13,905 nucleotides of DNA from Prevotella sp. UBA1104 (GCA_002314055.1 DCBP01000104.1:25443-39347), one strand, 5' to 3'; shown: positions 1 through 5,764, counted from the first letter of the stretch. Program-made: numbers and translations. Notes: generated by a model not told the origin, from the sequence alone.

Positions 1-50
1 CTTCATTCTACATTCTTCATTCCTAATTCCTAATTCCTAATTCCTAATTC
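1..50. repeat. 7-bp degenerate tandem repeat array (ATTCCTA / ATTCTTC type)
   Basis: Period-7 AT-rich repeats fill the start of the window. Four units of ATTCCTA type lie at about 20-50 and are preceded by ATTCTTCATTC-like units. On the minus strand they read GAATTAG. The TAG stop and last Asn codon of mtaB lie inside the array. Related arrays occur at 8296-8395 and 8931-9021. No terminator hairpin for mtaB is visible in the 43 bases shown. Confidence 0.8.
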
Positions 51-1405
51 AGAACAGTTCCCATAACTGCCGACTTGTCGTGATTGAAGCCACCGAGCTT
101 TACCTTGACGAGTTGGTTGTCCAGTTCATCCGACGATTCCAAGGCTGGCAATTCCACACGAATGTAATTCTTTGTAAATCCATGCATTGCCTTGCCGCGC
201 GCTGCTTTCTCAAACAACACCTCAGCCTCCGTTCCAGAGTATTTTGAGTAGAAAGCGTGCTGCTTCTCGTCGGAAAGGTCAAGCAGGCGCTTGCTGCGGA
301 GTTTCTTGTCCTTGTCGGACACGACATAAGGGATGCGAAGGGCTGCTGTGCCAGGACGCTCCGAATATGGAAAGACGTGGAGATGCGTAACGTCGAGCCC
401 CTTCAGAAACTCGTATGTCTCCTCGAAATACTCCGGTGTCTCACCTCTCGTTCCAACCATAACGTCGACGCCGATGAACGCATCGGGCATATATTCCTTT
501 ATCAGTTTTATTTTGTGGGCAAAGAGTGCCGAGCCGTAACGGCGGTGCATCAGTTTCAAGACGGCATCAGATCCGCTTTGGAGCGGAATATGGAAATGTG
601 GCATGAAAGCACGGCTATTGGCACAGTATTCTATCAGTTCATCTGAGAGGAGGTCGGGTTCAAGACTGCTTATTCGATACCGCTTTATCTCCTCTACCTG
701 GTCGAGAGCCTTCACGAGATCAAGGAAGCTTTCATGGGTAGTGGCTCCAAAGTCGCCGATGTTCACTCCGGTGAGCACTATTTCCTTTCCACCTTCAGCC
801 GCAGCCTGTCGCACTTGTTCCACCAATGAAGCGATGGGCGGATTACGGCTGAATCCACGGGCAAACGGTATGGTACAGTACGTGCAGAAATAGTCGCAAC
901 CGTCTTGCACCTTCAAAAAATAGCGCGTGCGGTTGCCGCGCGAACAGCTCGGAGCAAAGGTCTTGATGTCTTTTGTCTTAACCGAATAATGGCGATGCAG
1001 GGCCCCGGAAGAGACATCATCAGAATCTTCTTCTGCCGAAGTCCATGCATCGGAGAGATACTGGATAAGATTAGCCTTCTCGTTGGCACCGAGAACAAGG
1101 TCAACTCCGTCTATCTTAGATATTGTCTCAGCTTCGAGCTGGGCATAACAACCTGTAACGACAACGAACGCTCCCGGATGCTGTCTTACCATACGGTGAA
1201 TTGCCTGTCGGCATTTGTGGTCGGCTACCTCGGTTACGGAACAGGTGTTTATCAAACATATATCAGCTTTCTCTCCTTCTTCTGCCGTGCGAACGCCCAT
1301 ATCCTGAAGAAGACGGCCAAATGTGGAAGTTTCAGAGAAGTTCAGTTTGCAGCCTAATGTGAAATATGCTGCTGTCTTGCCCTGAAATACTGATGAATCT
1401 ATCAT
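44..1405 (-). CDS. mtaB: tRNA (N6-threonylcarbamoyladenosine(37)-C2)-methylthiotransferase MtaB
   Basis: This radical SAM enzyme adds a methylthio group to t6A at position 37 of ANN-decoding tRNAs, giving ms2t6A. The 453 residues fit the family length. The N-terminal UPF0004 domain carries the cysteines of the auxiliary 4Fe-4S cluster: C19 (TLGCKLNFSE), C55 (INTCSVTEVADHKC) and C86 (VTGCYAQ). The radical SAM core has the CxxxCxxC motif at C170, C174 and C177 (QDGCDYFCTYCTIPFARG), followed by LTGVNIGDFG and HIPLQSGSD. The C-terminal 70 or so residues look like the TRAM RNA-binding domain. MtaB rather than MiaB is chosen from the TLGCKLN and GCDYFCTYC signatures; sibling families (MiaB, RimO) are less likely. 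It is read alone and away from the lipoprotein gene. The ATG at 1405 is the first good start ahead of the conserved N-terminus. Confidence 0.93.
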   Translation of the reverse strand: MIDSSVFQGKTAAYFTLGCKLNFSETSTFGRLLQDMGVRTAEEGEKADICLINTCSVTEVADHKCRQAIHRMVRQHPGAFVVVTGCYAQLEAETISKIDGVDLVLGANEKANLIQYLSDAWTSAEEDSDDVSSGALHRHYSVKTKDIKTFAPSCSRGNRTRYFLKVQDGCDYFCTYCTIPFARGFSRNPPIASLVEQVRQAAAEGGKEIVLTGVNIGDFGATTHESFLDLVKALDQVEEIKRYRISSLEPDLLSDELIEYCANSRAFMPHFHIPLQSGSDAVLKLMHRRYGSALFAHKIKLIKEYMPDAFIGVDVMVGTRGETPEYFEETYEFLKGLDVTHLHVFPYSERPGTAALRIPYVVSDKDKKLRSKRLLDLSDEKQHAFYSKYSGTEAEVLFEKAARGKAMHGFTKNYIRVELPALESSDELDNQLVKVKLGGFNHDKSAVMGTVLN

Positions 1406-1485
1406 ATTTATATTTTTATTGCATTACAGGAAACTCAAACACGAGTGCATTACCTTATTATATATACGTGAGAGTTTCCGAATTG

Positions 1486-1493
1486 CAAAGGTA
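1486..1493 (-). promoter_or_regulatory. Candidate -7 box of the mtaB promoter
   Basis: The plus strand reads CAAAGGTA, which is TACCTTTG on the minus strand and a perfect match to the Bacteroidetes -7 consensus TAnnTTTG, about 80 bases upstream of the mtaB ATG. No TTG stands at the expected -33 distance (an ATG is near it), so the call rests on the -7 box only. Confidence 0.45.
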
Positions 1494-1707
1494 ATGCAAA
1501 ATTCTGACTTTTCATATATGCCTGTCGTATTTTAAGACGACTCTTATATAAATTAAACATGATTGTAAAGGCGCACGGAAAAGGATAAACATTATTTAAC
1601 TTTTTAAAATTTATTGTATTTATCTGAAATATAAGCACTTACAAAAAAGTTACAAAATAAGCATAAAAAAAACACTAAAAAAGAGAACAACGTATCAGAA
1701 AATTACT

Positions 1708-1715
1708 TACCTTTG
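1708..1715 (+). promoter_or_regulatory. Candidate -7 box of the lipoprotein gene promoter
   Basis: TACCTTTG matches TAnnTTTG exactly and lies 51 bases before the ATG at 1767. The expected -33 TTG is absent, but the upstream region is a long A-tract. Predicted transcription start is near 1722. Confidence 0.55.
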
Positions 1716-1766
1716 CAGCGTTTTAATAAACAAATGATTGTTTTACAGATTTAAAAAGCAAAGAAA

Positions 1767-1934
1767 ATGAAAAAATTGGTTTTAATGTTCGTAGCTATCG
1801 CAGCTATCTCTTTCGCATCATGTGGTAACAAAACAGCTCAGTCTAACGCAGCTGACTCTGACACTGTAGCAGTTGATACAGCAGCTCAGGACACTGTAGC
1901 TTCTGATTCAGCAGCAGCTGATTCTGTTAAGTAA
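1767..1934 (+). CDS. Small acidic lipoprotein, 55 aa
   Basis: This short gene encodes a positively charged start (MKKL), a hydrophobic stretch (residues 4-17) and a lipobox ending in SFASC, so C19 is the predicted lipidated residue. The mature peptide is only about 37 residues and is made almost wholly of Ala, Asp, Ser, Thr and Val, with DTVA-type near-repeats and only two lysines. GN follows the cysteine with no acidic surface-export-type signal there, so it may stay on the periplasmic side, but that is inference. A -7 box lies 51 bases upstream and a strong intrinsic terminator 30 bases downstream, so it looks monocistronic and well expressed. The function is unknown. Small lipoproteins of this composition occur in Bacteroidetes, but I cannot name a family. 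Confidence 0.85.
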   Translation: MKKLVLMFVAIAAISFASCGNKTAQSNAADSDTVAVDTAAQDTVASDSAAADSVK

Positions 1935-1963
1935 TTTGCGAAAGCGAACTTAAAAAGGAAACG

Positions 1964-1996
1964 AAGCCGTGGGACTCAGTCCTGCGGTTTTTTTTT
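1964..1996 (+). terminator. Intrinsic terminator of the lipoprotein gene
   Basis: A 12-bp stem with G-U wobbles (AAGCCGTGGGAC against GTCCTGCGGTTT, arms 1964-1975 and 1979-1990) has a tiny loop and runs into nine T (1988-1996). This is a classical rho-independent terminator, 30 bases after the lipoprotein stop. Confidence 0.88.
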
Positions 1997-2000
1997 ATTT

Positions 2001-2023
2001 TCTTCCGGAATATGGAGTGATAT
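2001..2023 (+). repeat. 23-bp direct repeat, copy 1
   Basis: The stretch starts TCTTCCGGAATATGGAGTGA. It recurs at 2978-3000 with two substitutions (T to A and G to A) in the same orientation, about 977 bases away. Copy 1 lies directly before the 8-bp target duplication of the element at 2034. Confidence 0.7.
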
Positions 2024-2033
2024 TATTAAAAAA

Positions 2034-2057
2034 GGTTCTTCGTCAATTTAGGTGGTA
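2034..2057 (+). repeat. Left terminal inverted repeat of the MITE-like element
   Basis: 24 bases that are an exact reverse complement of 2508-2531. The outer end is GGTTCTTCG and the inner end GGTGGTA. Confidence 0.92.
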
Positions 2058-2082
2058 TTTTTAGACAAAAACCTACAAAACC

Positions 2083-2213
2083 CCCGATATCTTTTTGCAA
2101 GCCTTCGGCTTATGTGTAATGGCAGATGTGTCCTATAGAGAGCAAGCTCTCTGTCGTCCACACCAGCCATTACACAAAGAGTCACTTCGTTCCTCTTGCA
2201 AAACGACATCGGG
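2083..2213. repeat. Left palindromic lobe of the MITE-like element
   Basis: Arms 2083-2101 and 2195-2213 pair at 17 of 19 positions (CCCGATATCTTTTTGCAAG against CTTGCAAAACGACATCGGG). Inside, 2113-2123 and 2166-2176 form a perfect 11-bp stem (TGTGTAATGGC / GCCATTACACA), and AGAGAGC-AA-GCTCTCT (2137-2152) forms the apex. A small AAGCC-TTC-GGCTT hairpin lies at 2099-2111. Confidence 0.8.
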
Positions 2214-2284
2214 CGATAAACATAAAAAACAAAGGAAATCAATCTTTTGTGAGATTGTCCTTTGTTTTTTATGTTTATCGCCCG
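2210..2284. repeat. Central 75-nt hairpin of the MITE-like element
   Basis: Arms 2210-2236 and 2258-2284 are perfectly complementary over 27 bp (outer part CGGGCGATAAAC, inner part AACAAAGGA). A second 6-bp stem (CAATCT / AGATTG) sits inside with loop TTTGTG. With GC at the base and A/T runs in the arms it could stop transcription from either side. Confidence 0.88.
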
Positions 2285-2409
2285 AAACAAGTAAAAAAGC
2301 CGAAGGCATTGGCGTTGTGTCGGCATATTTCTGTCGAGAACTCGTTCTCGTAAAGAAATATGACAACACAGCGGCTACCCCGAGGAACGAGGGGCTAACT
2401 TGTTTCGGG
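2281..2409. repeat. Right palindromic lobe of the MITE-like element
   Basis: Arms CCCGAAACAAGT (2281-2292) and ACTTGTTTCGGG (2398-2409) pair perfectly. Inside are ATATTTCT / AGAAATAT (2325-2332 / 2354-2361) and the apex CGAGAAC-TC-GTTCTCG (2335-2350). GCCGAAGGC at 2299-2307 is complementary to GCCTTCGGC of the left lobe, so the lobes could also pair with each other. Confidence 0.78.
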
Positions 2410-2507
2410 GGTTTTTATTGTATTTGTCTAAAAAATTCAATCTAACTTCAGATAATATACATTCTGAATATATTAATAATACAGGATAGGTTTTCGTCTA
2501 AAATTCT

Positions 2508-2531
2508 TACCACCTAAATTGACGAAGAACC
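2508..2531 (-). repeat. Right terminal inverted repeat of the MITE-like element
   Basis: Exact reverse complement of 2034-2057, followed at once by TTAAAAAA (2532-2539), the second copy of the presumed target duplication. Confidence 0.92.
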
Positions 2532-2547
2532 TTAAAAAAAAACAAAA

Positions 2548-2569
2548 TTATTGCCACTATTGCCACTAA
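2548..2569 (+). repeat. 22-bp inverted repeat, left copy (TTGCCAC motif)
   Basis: The segment TTATTGCCACTATTGCC plus CACTAA is the exact reverse complement of 3093-3114. It contains ATTGCCACT twice in tandem. The two copies enclose 523 bases. No target duplication is seen outside them. Confidence 0.75.
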
Positions 2570-2605
2570 GCAGACCAACAAGCTGAATATCAACACTTTA
2601 ACGAA

Positions 2606-2630
2606 GTGGCAGATTGTAATAATCTGCCAC
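2606..2630. repeat. Perfect 10-bp hairpin
   Basis: GTGGCAGATT (2606-2615), loop GTAAT and AATCTGCCAC (2621-2630) form an exact stem. It has no T-tract, so it is not a clear terminator. It contains the same TGGCA core as the nearby inverted repeats. Confidence 0.7.
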
Positions 2631-2819
2631 TATATTGTTATCCCCAAAGCTTTACGTTTATACTCTAAAAGCCAGATACTCAACACCTTTCGATGTGCGG
2701 AGATTTTTTATACCACTTACACTTCTGAGCTCCCTTATGAACGAAAGCAGACTGTTTACTACCATTCTTCACCAAATTTCTTCAGCTCGTGAAAGGCAGT
2801 TTCACATGTATTTCTCAAT

Positions 2820-2856
2820 AAAACTCCGAGTGTCCTTACAAGACACTCGGAGTTTT
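2820..2856. terminator. Terminator-like perfect 15-bp hairpin
   Basis: AAAACTCCGAGTGTC (2820-2834), loop CTTACAA and GACACTCGGAGTTTT (2842-2856) pair exactly. A and T runs flank the GC core on both sides, as in bidirectional terminators. No gene that it would serve is apparent, so it may belong to a lost gene or a small RNA. Confidence 0.6.
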
Positions 2857-2977
2857 CCCATAAGAGAAACATTGTTTTTCGCCTTGAAACTCTAACTAAG
2901 CAGCAGCATCAAACTATTCCGTATGGGCAAAGTAGCCGGAAGAAACTGTCGGCATACTGACATCATGTATTGAGGTT

Positions 2978-3000
2978 CTTCCGGAAAATGGAGTAATATA
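2978..3000 (+). repeat. 23-bp direct repeat, copy 2
   Basis: Begins TCTTCCGGAAAATGGAGTAA and matches 2001-2023 with two differences. It is preceded by GGT, so it reads GGTTCTTCCGG and shares its first eight bases with the ends of the MITE-like element. It may be the solo end of a related element. Confidence 0.65.
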
Positions 3001-3092
3001 TGGCAAATACTGCTGTTTTAGTGGCAATTCAGTAACAATATTTTTTATATTGCCATCAGGTTTAATATCTGACAGTCAGATAGTTATATATA

Positions 3093-3114
3093 TTAGTGGC
3101 AATAGTGGCAATAA
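3093..3114 (-). repeat. 22-bp inverted repeat, right copy (TTGCCAC motif)
   Basis: Exact reverse complement of 2548-2569, containing AGTGGCAAT twice in tandem. A further AGTGGCAAT lies near 3020 and a related TTGCCAT near 3052. Confidence 0.75.
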
Positions 3115-3252
3115 ATATTTTTTTATTCTCACTTTATAGTATTTCAAAAGGAAATCAAAAGTATTACATCAGAGACTAAAGACTTCTACTTTACGATTCA
3201 GGCAAAAGCCGAAAAGATAATGAAAACTTCACATGCAATAACAATACATATA

Positions 3253-3301
3253 AAATAAGGTGTAGGATTTTCCACTCTCATGGAAATCATACACCTTATT
3301 T
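3253..3301 (-). terminator. Intrinsic terminator of the menA-DUF4494-yggS operon
   Basis: The arms AAATAAGGTGTA... (3253-3274) and ...TACACCTTATTT (3281-3301) pair over about 20 positions with one or two mismatches around a loop of about six bases. It lies some 50 bases after the yggS stop, with A/T runs at the base on both sides. Confidence 0.75.
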
Positions 3302-3353
3302 CATATATCAGCCTTCCCTTTTGCCAATAATAGGGAAATTCTGTTTGTCAGCG

Positions 3354-4034
3354 TTACGTATTATAAACGCGCGGACCGAATATTGTAGTGCCGACGCGAA
3401 CCATTGTGCTTCGACACTCCACGGCAATTCTGTAGTCATGACTCATACCCCACGAACGTTCGCAGAAAGCCTCATCATCGGCAAAATACGTCGCCTTCAC
3501 CTCATCGAAGAAGTCGGCAGCCTCGGTAAACTCGCGACGTATCTGCTGTTCGTCGTCTGTGTTAGACGCCATCATCATCAAGCCGCAGATTCTGACATTT
3601 TCCAGTTGTCGCCATTCGCCGTCGGCAAGGAGCTGTCGGCAGGCATCCGGCGTAAGTCCATATTTCGTAGCCTCTTGGGCAATATGCAGTTCAAGAAGCA
3701 CATCAATTACGCGGTTATGCTTTGCAGCCTGTTTATTAATTTCCTTAAGAAGTTTAAGAGAGTCTACCGCCTCTATCATGTCGATATATGGAGCGATATA
3801 CTTCACCTTGTTCGTCTGCAGGTGTCCGATGAAATGCCACTTGATATCCTTTGGCAGAGTTTCCTGTTTCTTGGCAAGTTCCTGTTCATGACTCTCGCCG
3901 AAGATACGCTGCCCCTCGTTGTATGCAGCCTGCAGAAACTCGTTGGGATGAAACTTGCTCACAGCCACGAGGCGCACTCCTTCTGGAAGATTCCGAAGCA
4001 CCTTGTGTAAATTTCCTGCTACATCATAGTCCAT
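3354..4034 (-). CDS. yggS: YggS-family pyridoxal 5'-phosphate homeostasis protein
   Basis: This cytoplasmic protein of the PLPHP/COG0325 family binds pyridoxal phosphate and buffers its supply; no enzyme activity is established for the family. The 226 residues match the usual single alanine-racemase-type barrel. Lys27 in VAVSKFHP is the expected Schiff-base lysine. Other family marks are WHFIGHLQTNK, GLMMMAS, WGMSHDY (family GMS-D) and STMVRVGTTIFGPR near the C-terminus. The ATG at 4034 lies behind AGAAAGGAT, a fair ribosome site. It follows the DUF4494 gene by 59 bases on the same strand and is followed by a terminator hairpin, so it is probably last in an operon headed by menA. Confidence 0.93.
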   Translation of the reverse strand: MDYDVAGNLHKVLRNLPEGVRLVAVSKFHPNEFLQAAYNEGQRIFGESHEQELAKKQETLPKDIKWHFIGHLQTNKVKYIAPYIDMIEAVDSLKLLKEINKQAAKHNRVIDVLLELHIAQEATKYGLTPDACRQLLADGEWRQLENVRICGLMMMASNTDDEQQIRREFTEAADFFDEVKATYFADDEAFCERSWGMSHDYRIAVECRSTMVRVGTTIFGPRVYNT

Positions 4035-4093
4035 AAGCCAATCCTTTCTCTGTTAATTATGTTTCCGCTTTTATCCGAAACGCCGGTTGTACG

Positions 4094-4633
4094 TTATTCT
4101 GCCGGAGTTTCGGTCTCGCCTTCAGCATTTGCTGCTTGCTCCTCATATTCAGGAACATCGTTAGGCTCCTCCTTCTTCGTCTTCATGTCAGCTCCATGCT
4201 CGAAGACATCCATGATTTGGGTTTCGGCAACGGATGCAATAGAATAATCAATCATCGTCTTGCCCATAACCTCGTCGATATTGTGTACGGCTCCGTTGAA
4301 TGTTGCAGCATGAACGAGATAGTTCACGTTGCTGCGCTTTTCCTTCTCTGTTTTCTCATCGATGGTAATAAACTGCAGTTTTGCCTTATACCAGCGGTCG
4401 GCACTCGGCTCGTCGCTGAAGAAGATTTCTCCGTAAGGCGCTTTCTTTATGTCGCGCACCTCAAACTCTCCACTTATATATGCAGACATCTCATCGATGA
4501 TAGCCGACTCTGCCTCAGTAAAGCTCAGTGCATCAACAACATAAAGCTCTGTAACTTTTTTCTGCATTCCGTCTTCCATCATCTTTTCATAACGGATTTT
4601 ACACTCAAACCATGTAGTTGTTCTTGTTCTCAT
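4094..4633 (-). CDS. DUF4494 domain protein
   Basis: 179 residues. The N-terminal 140 or so residues resemble DUF4494, seen in WFECKIRYEKMMEDGMQKKV, LYVVDALSFTEAESAIIDEM and YLVHAATFNGAVHNIDEVM. The last 35 residues are a low-complexity acidic tail rich in Glu, Ala, Pro and Thr, and likely disordered. No signal peptide or membrane segment is seen, so it should be cytoplasmic. No catalytic motif is evident and the function is unknown. It lies between menA (55-base gap) and yggS (59-base gap), all on the minus strand, which suggests co-transcription. The family assignment is from memory of its sequence pattern. The ATG at 4633 is the only sensible start and has only an A-rich leader before it. 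Confidence 0.8.
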   Translation of the reverse strand: MRTRTTTWFECKIRYEKMMEDGMQKKVTELYVVDALSFTEAESAIIDEMSAYISGEFEVRDIKKAPYGEIFFSDEPSADRWYKAKLQFITIDEKTEKEKRSNVNYLVHAATFNGAVHNIDEVMGKTMIDYSIASVAETQIMDVFEHGADMKTKKEEPNDVPEYEEQAANAEGETETPAE

Positions 4634-4688
4634 TTTCTTTTTTTATATTTATGTGTATTTGTTTCTTGTTTTGTATTCTGCTACCGCC

Positions 4689-5603
4689 CTATACAGTATG
4701 CCGCAGAGCTGAAAACAGCAAGCCTGCCGACAGCGTCAGTCCGTAAACGAACATATTGCGTGCCGTATCGGCAAGCACAAGATTAAGGTCCTTGCCTTTT
4801 CCTATCCGAACCATCTTCTTGTATGTATTTACATGCAGTATCAGATATATAGCTGTCGGTACGAAAGCTGCCGGATAAATTTCCTCAAACATCAGTCCCA
4901 TAAGGAAAGCCACCGTCCCAAGCATAAGATACAGTATTCTGCCGCCCCGTGCTCCTATCTTTACTATCAAAGTGTTCTTTCCTGCACGACGGTCGTTGTC
5001 GATATCCCGGTAGTTGTTCACAACAAGGAGCGTATCTATAACCAGTCCACAGGCAATTGAGGCAAAGAACACGAGCCATGAGCAAGTGCCGGTCTGCAAA
5101 TAGTATGTAGCACACACGGGCACGATGCCGAAAAACACGAGAACGAGCAAATCGCCAAGGCCGTGGGAAGCAAGAAAAGTAGTGTAAAGGAAACAGAACG
5201 CTACGCACAATGCTCCTACAGCAATCATCTCAATTCCGCCATACAATACCAAGGGCAAGCCTATCAAACAAGCAAGAATTGTTGTTATCAGGATTCCGGT
5301 TTTCATCCTTGAAACATCTATCCACCCCATGGCACAGGCACGTGGAGGACCAAGTCGCTCGTCGTCGTCCTTACCGCTGATGAAGTCATAATAATCGTTT
5401 ACGAAATTTGCGTCAATCTGCATTATAAAGGCAAAGAGAAAACACAGCAGGGCTGGAACAGTTTTGAAGCCAGCACTTCCCAAACAGGAAAAAGCCAATG
5501 CCAATCCTATCATCACGGGAACCGAAGCACCCGTTAGAGTTTTTGGACGGGCGGCAAGCACCCAAGTCCGAAATGAATTTTTCTTTATTTTTTCCTTATC
5601 CAT
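4689..5603 (-). CDS. menA: 1,4-dihydroxy-2-naphthoate polyprenyltransferase MenA
   Basis: This integral membrane UbiA-superfamily enzyme joins a polyprenyl chain to 1,4-dihydroxy-2-naphthoate, giving demethylmenaquinone. The first aspartate-rich motif is NDYYDFISGKDDDERLGP (from N69) and the second is NNYRDIDNDRRAGKNTL (from N196, with D200 and D204); both bind Mg-diphosphate. RPKTLTGASVPV (from R19) and HGLGDLLVLVFFG are further MenA marks. Eight or nine hydrophobic segments are visible. The frame opens at a TTG at 5621, but the ATG at 5603 has AGGGGA 8 bases ahead and is preferred, giving 304 residues. It heads the probable operon menA-DUF4494-yggS and diverges from the HD-domain gene. No other men gene is present, as is usual for menA. 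Confidence 0.94.
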   Translation of the reverse strand: MDKEKIKKNSFRTWVLAARPKTLTGASVPVMIGLALAFSCLGSAGFKTVPALLCFLFAFIMQIDANFVNDYYDFISGKDDDERLGPPRACAMGWIDVSRMKTGILITTILACLIGLPLVLYGGIEMIAVGALCVAFCFLYTTFLASHGLGDLLVLVFFGIVPVCATYYLQTGTCSWLVFFASIACGLVIDTLLVVNNYRDIDNDRRAGKNTLIVKIGARGGRILYLMLGTVAFLMGLMFEEIYPAAFVPTAIYLILHVNTYKKMVRIGKGKDLNLVLADTARNMFVYGLTLSAGLLFSALRHTV

Positions 5604-5676
5604 TATTATTCCCCTAAGCAATTATTGCATCAAAACAGCACGAAAATACTATAACATACTATCAGCCAAAGACTAA

Positions 5677-5694
5677 ACACCAACAAAATGGTGT
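5677..5694 (-). promoter_or_regulatory. Hairpin at the start of the menA leader
   Basis: ACACCA-ACAAAA-TGGTGT is a perfect 6-bp stem with a 6-base loop. It would lie about a dozen bases after the predicted menA transcription start (near 5707) and could influence message stability. No known riboswitch is recognised. Confidence 0.4.
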
Positions 5695-5710
5695 AAAAGC
5701 ACAAAACTTC

Positions 5711-5744
5711 TTGCAAAAATAAACATTAAATCGTATATTTGCAA
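5711..5744. promoter_or_regulatory. Symmetric bidirectional promoter for menA (-) and the HD/M6 operon (+)
   Basis: On the plus strand TTG (5711-5713) is followed after 20 bases by TATATTTG (5734-5741), a full -33/-7 pair for the HD-domain gene at 5765. On the minus strand TTG (5744-5742) is followed after 20 bases by TATTTTTG (5721-5714), an equally good pair for menA. The ends TTGCAAAAATA and TATATTTGCAA are inverted repeats with one mismatch, so each gene's -33 abuts the other's -7. Confidence 0.72.
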
Positions 5745-5764
5745 AAAATAAGAACTACTTTTAC

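Larger units (their letters stand above)
1406..1766. other. Divergent intergenic region between mtaB and the lipoprotein gene
   Basis: AT-rich and without a gene of its own. It holds one -7-like box for each flanking gene (see the two promoter entries). A weak hairpin (GTCGT, 8-nt loop, ACGAC) lies near 1525-1542. A long A-rich stretch at about 1640-1690 just upstream of the lipoprotein promoter could act as an UP-like element. I see no RNA gene here. Confidence 0.6.
2026..2539. mobile_element. MITE-like non-autonomous transposable element with target site duplication
   Basis: The element spans 2034-2531 (498 bp). Its ends are perfect 24-bp terminal inverted repeats at 2034-2057 and 2508-2531, beginning GGTTCTTCGTCAATTTAGG inward from each side. 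The similarity continues inward as TTTTAGAC(A/G)AAAACCTA. The 8 bases TTAAAAAA stand on both sides (2026-2033 and 2532-2539), as expected of a target duplication. An 8-bp duplication and ends beginning GGTTCTT recall the ISL3 family, but I cannot confirm that. No transposase is encoded, so a related IS elsewhere would have to move it. The interior is three adjacent large hairpins. Open frames across it on both strands translate to Cys-rich, low-plausibility proteins produced by the palindromes and are not called as genes. It sits between convergent genes, where insertion does no damage. Confidence 0.88.
2540..3353. other. Gene-free stretch rich in inverted repeats
   Basis: About 800 bases with no convincing gene. 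The one open frame (2635-2895, +) runs straight through a 15-bp perfect hairpin and has no promoter box, ribosome site or recognisable motif, so it is not called. The stretch holds a 22-bp inverted repeat pair, several TTGCCAC-type motifs, hairpins at 2606-2630 and 2820-2856, the palindrome TATCTGAC-A-GTCAGATA (3066-3082), an inverted repeat CCGGAAGAA / TTCTTCCGG (about 2937-2945 and 2977-2985), and the terminator of the yggS operon. A small RNA ending at 2856 is possible but has no visible promoter. Confidence 0.6.

Noticed and set aside
2083..2409. Possible CRISPR array or attC-like site because of repeated palindromes
   Set aside because: There is no regular repeat-spacer spacing, the stems differ from one another, and no cas or integrase gene is present. 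The terminal inverted repeats explain it better as a transposable element.
2048..2445. Overlapping open frames of 75-116 codons on both strands inside the MITE-like element
   Set aside because: They exist on both strands because the sequence is palindromic. The products are Cys-rich, share mirrored segments and have no domain, promoter box or ribosome site. They look spurious.
2635..2895. 86-codon plus-strand open frame in the island
   Set aside because: It runs through a perfect terminator-like hairpin, has no promoter box or ribosome site, and shows no recognisable motif. Minus-strand frames here are also broken by stops.
3221..3259. 12-codon frame MKTSHAITIHIK before the 3253 hairpin
   Set aside because: It is very short, overlaps the terminator arm of the opposite-strand operon and has no supporting signal.
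5604..5621. Longer menA start at TTG 5621
   Set aside because: The ATG at 5603 has AGGGGA at the right distance, and the extra residues (LRGIIM) encode that ribosome site.
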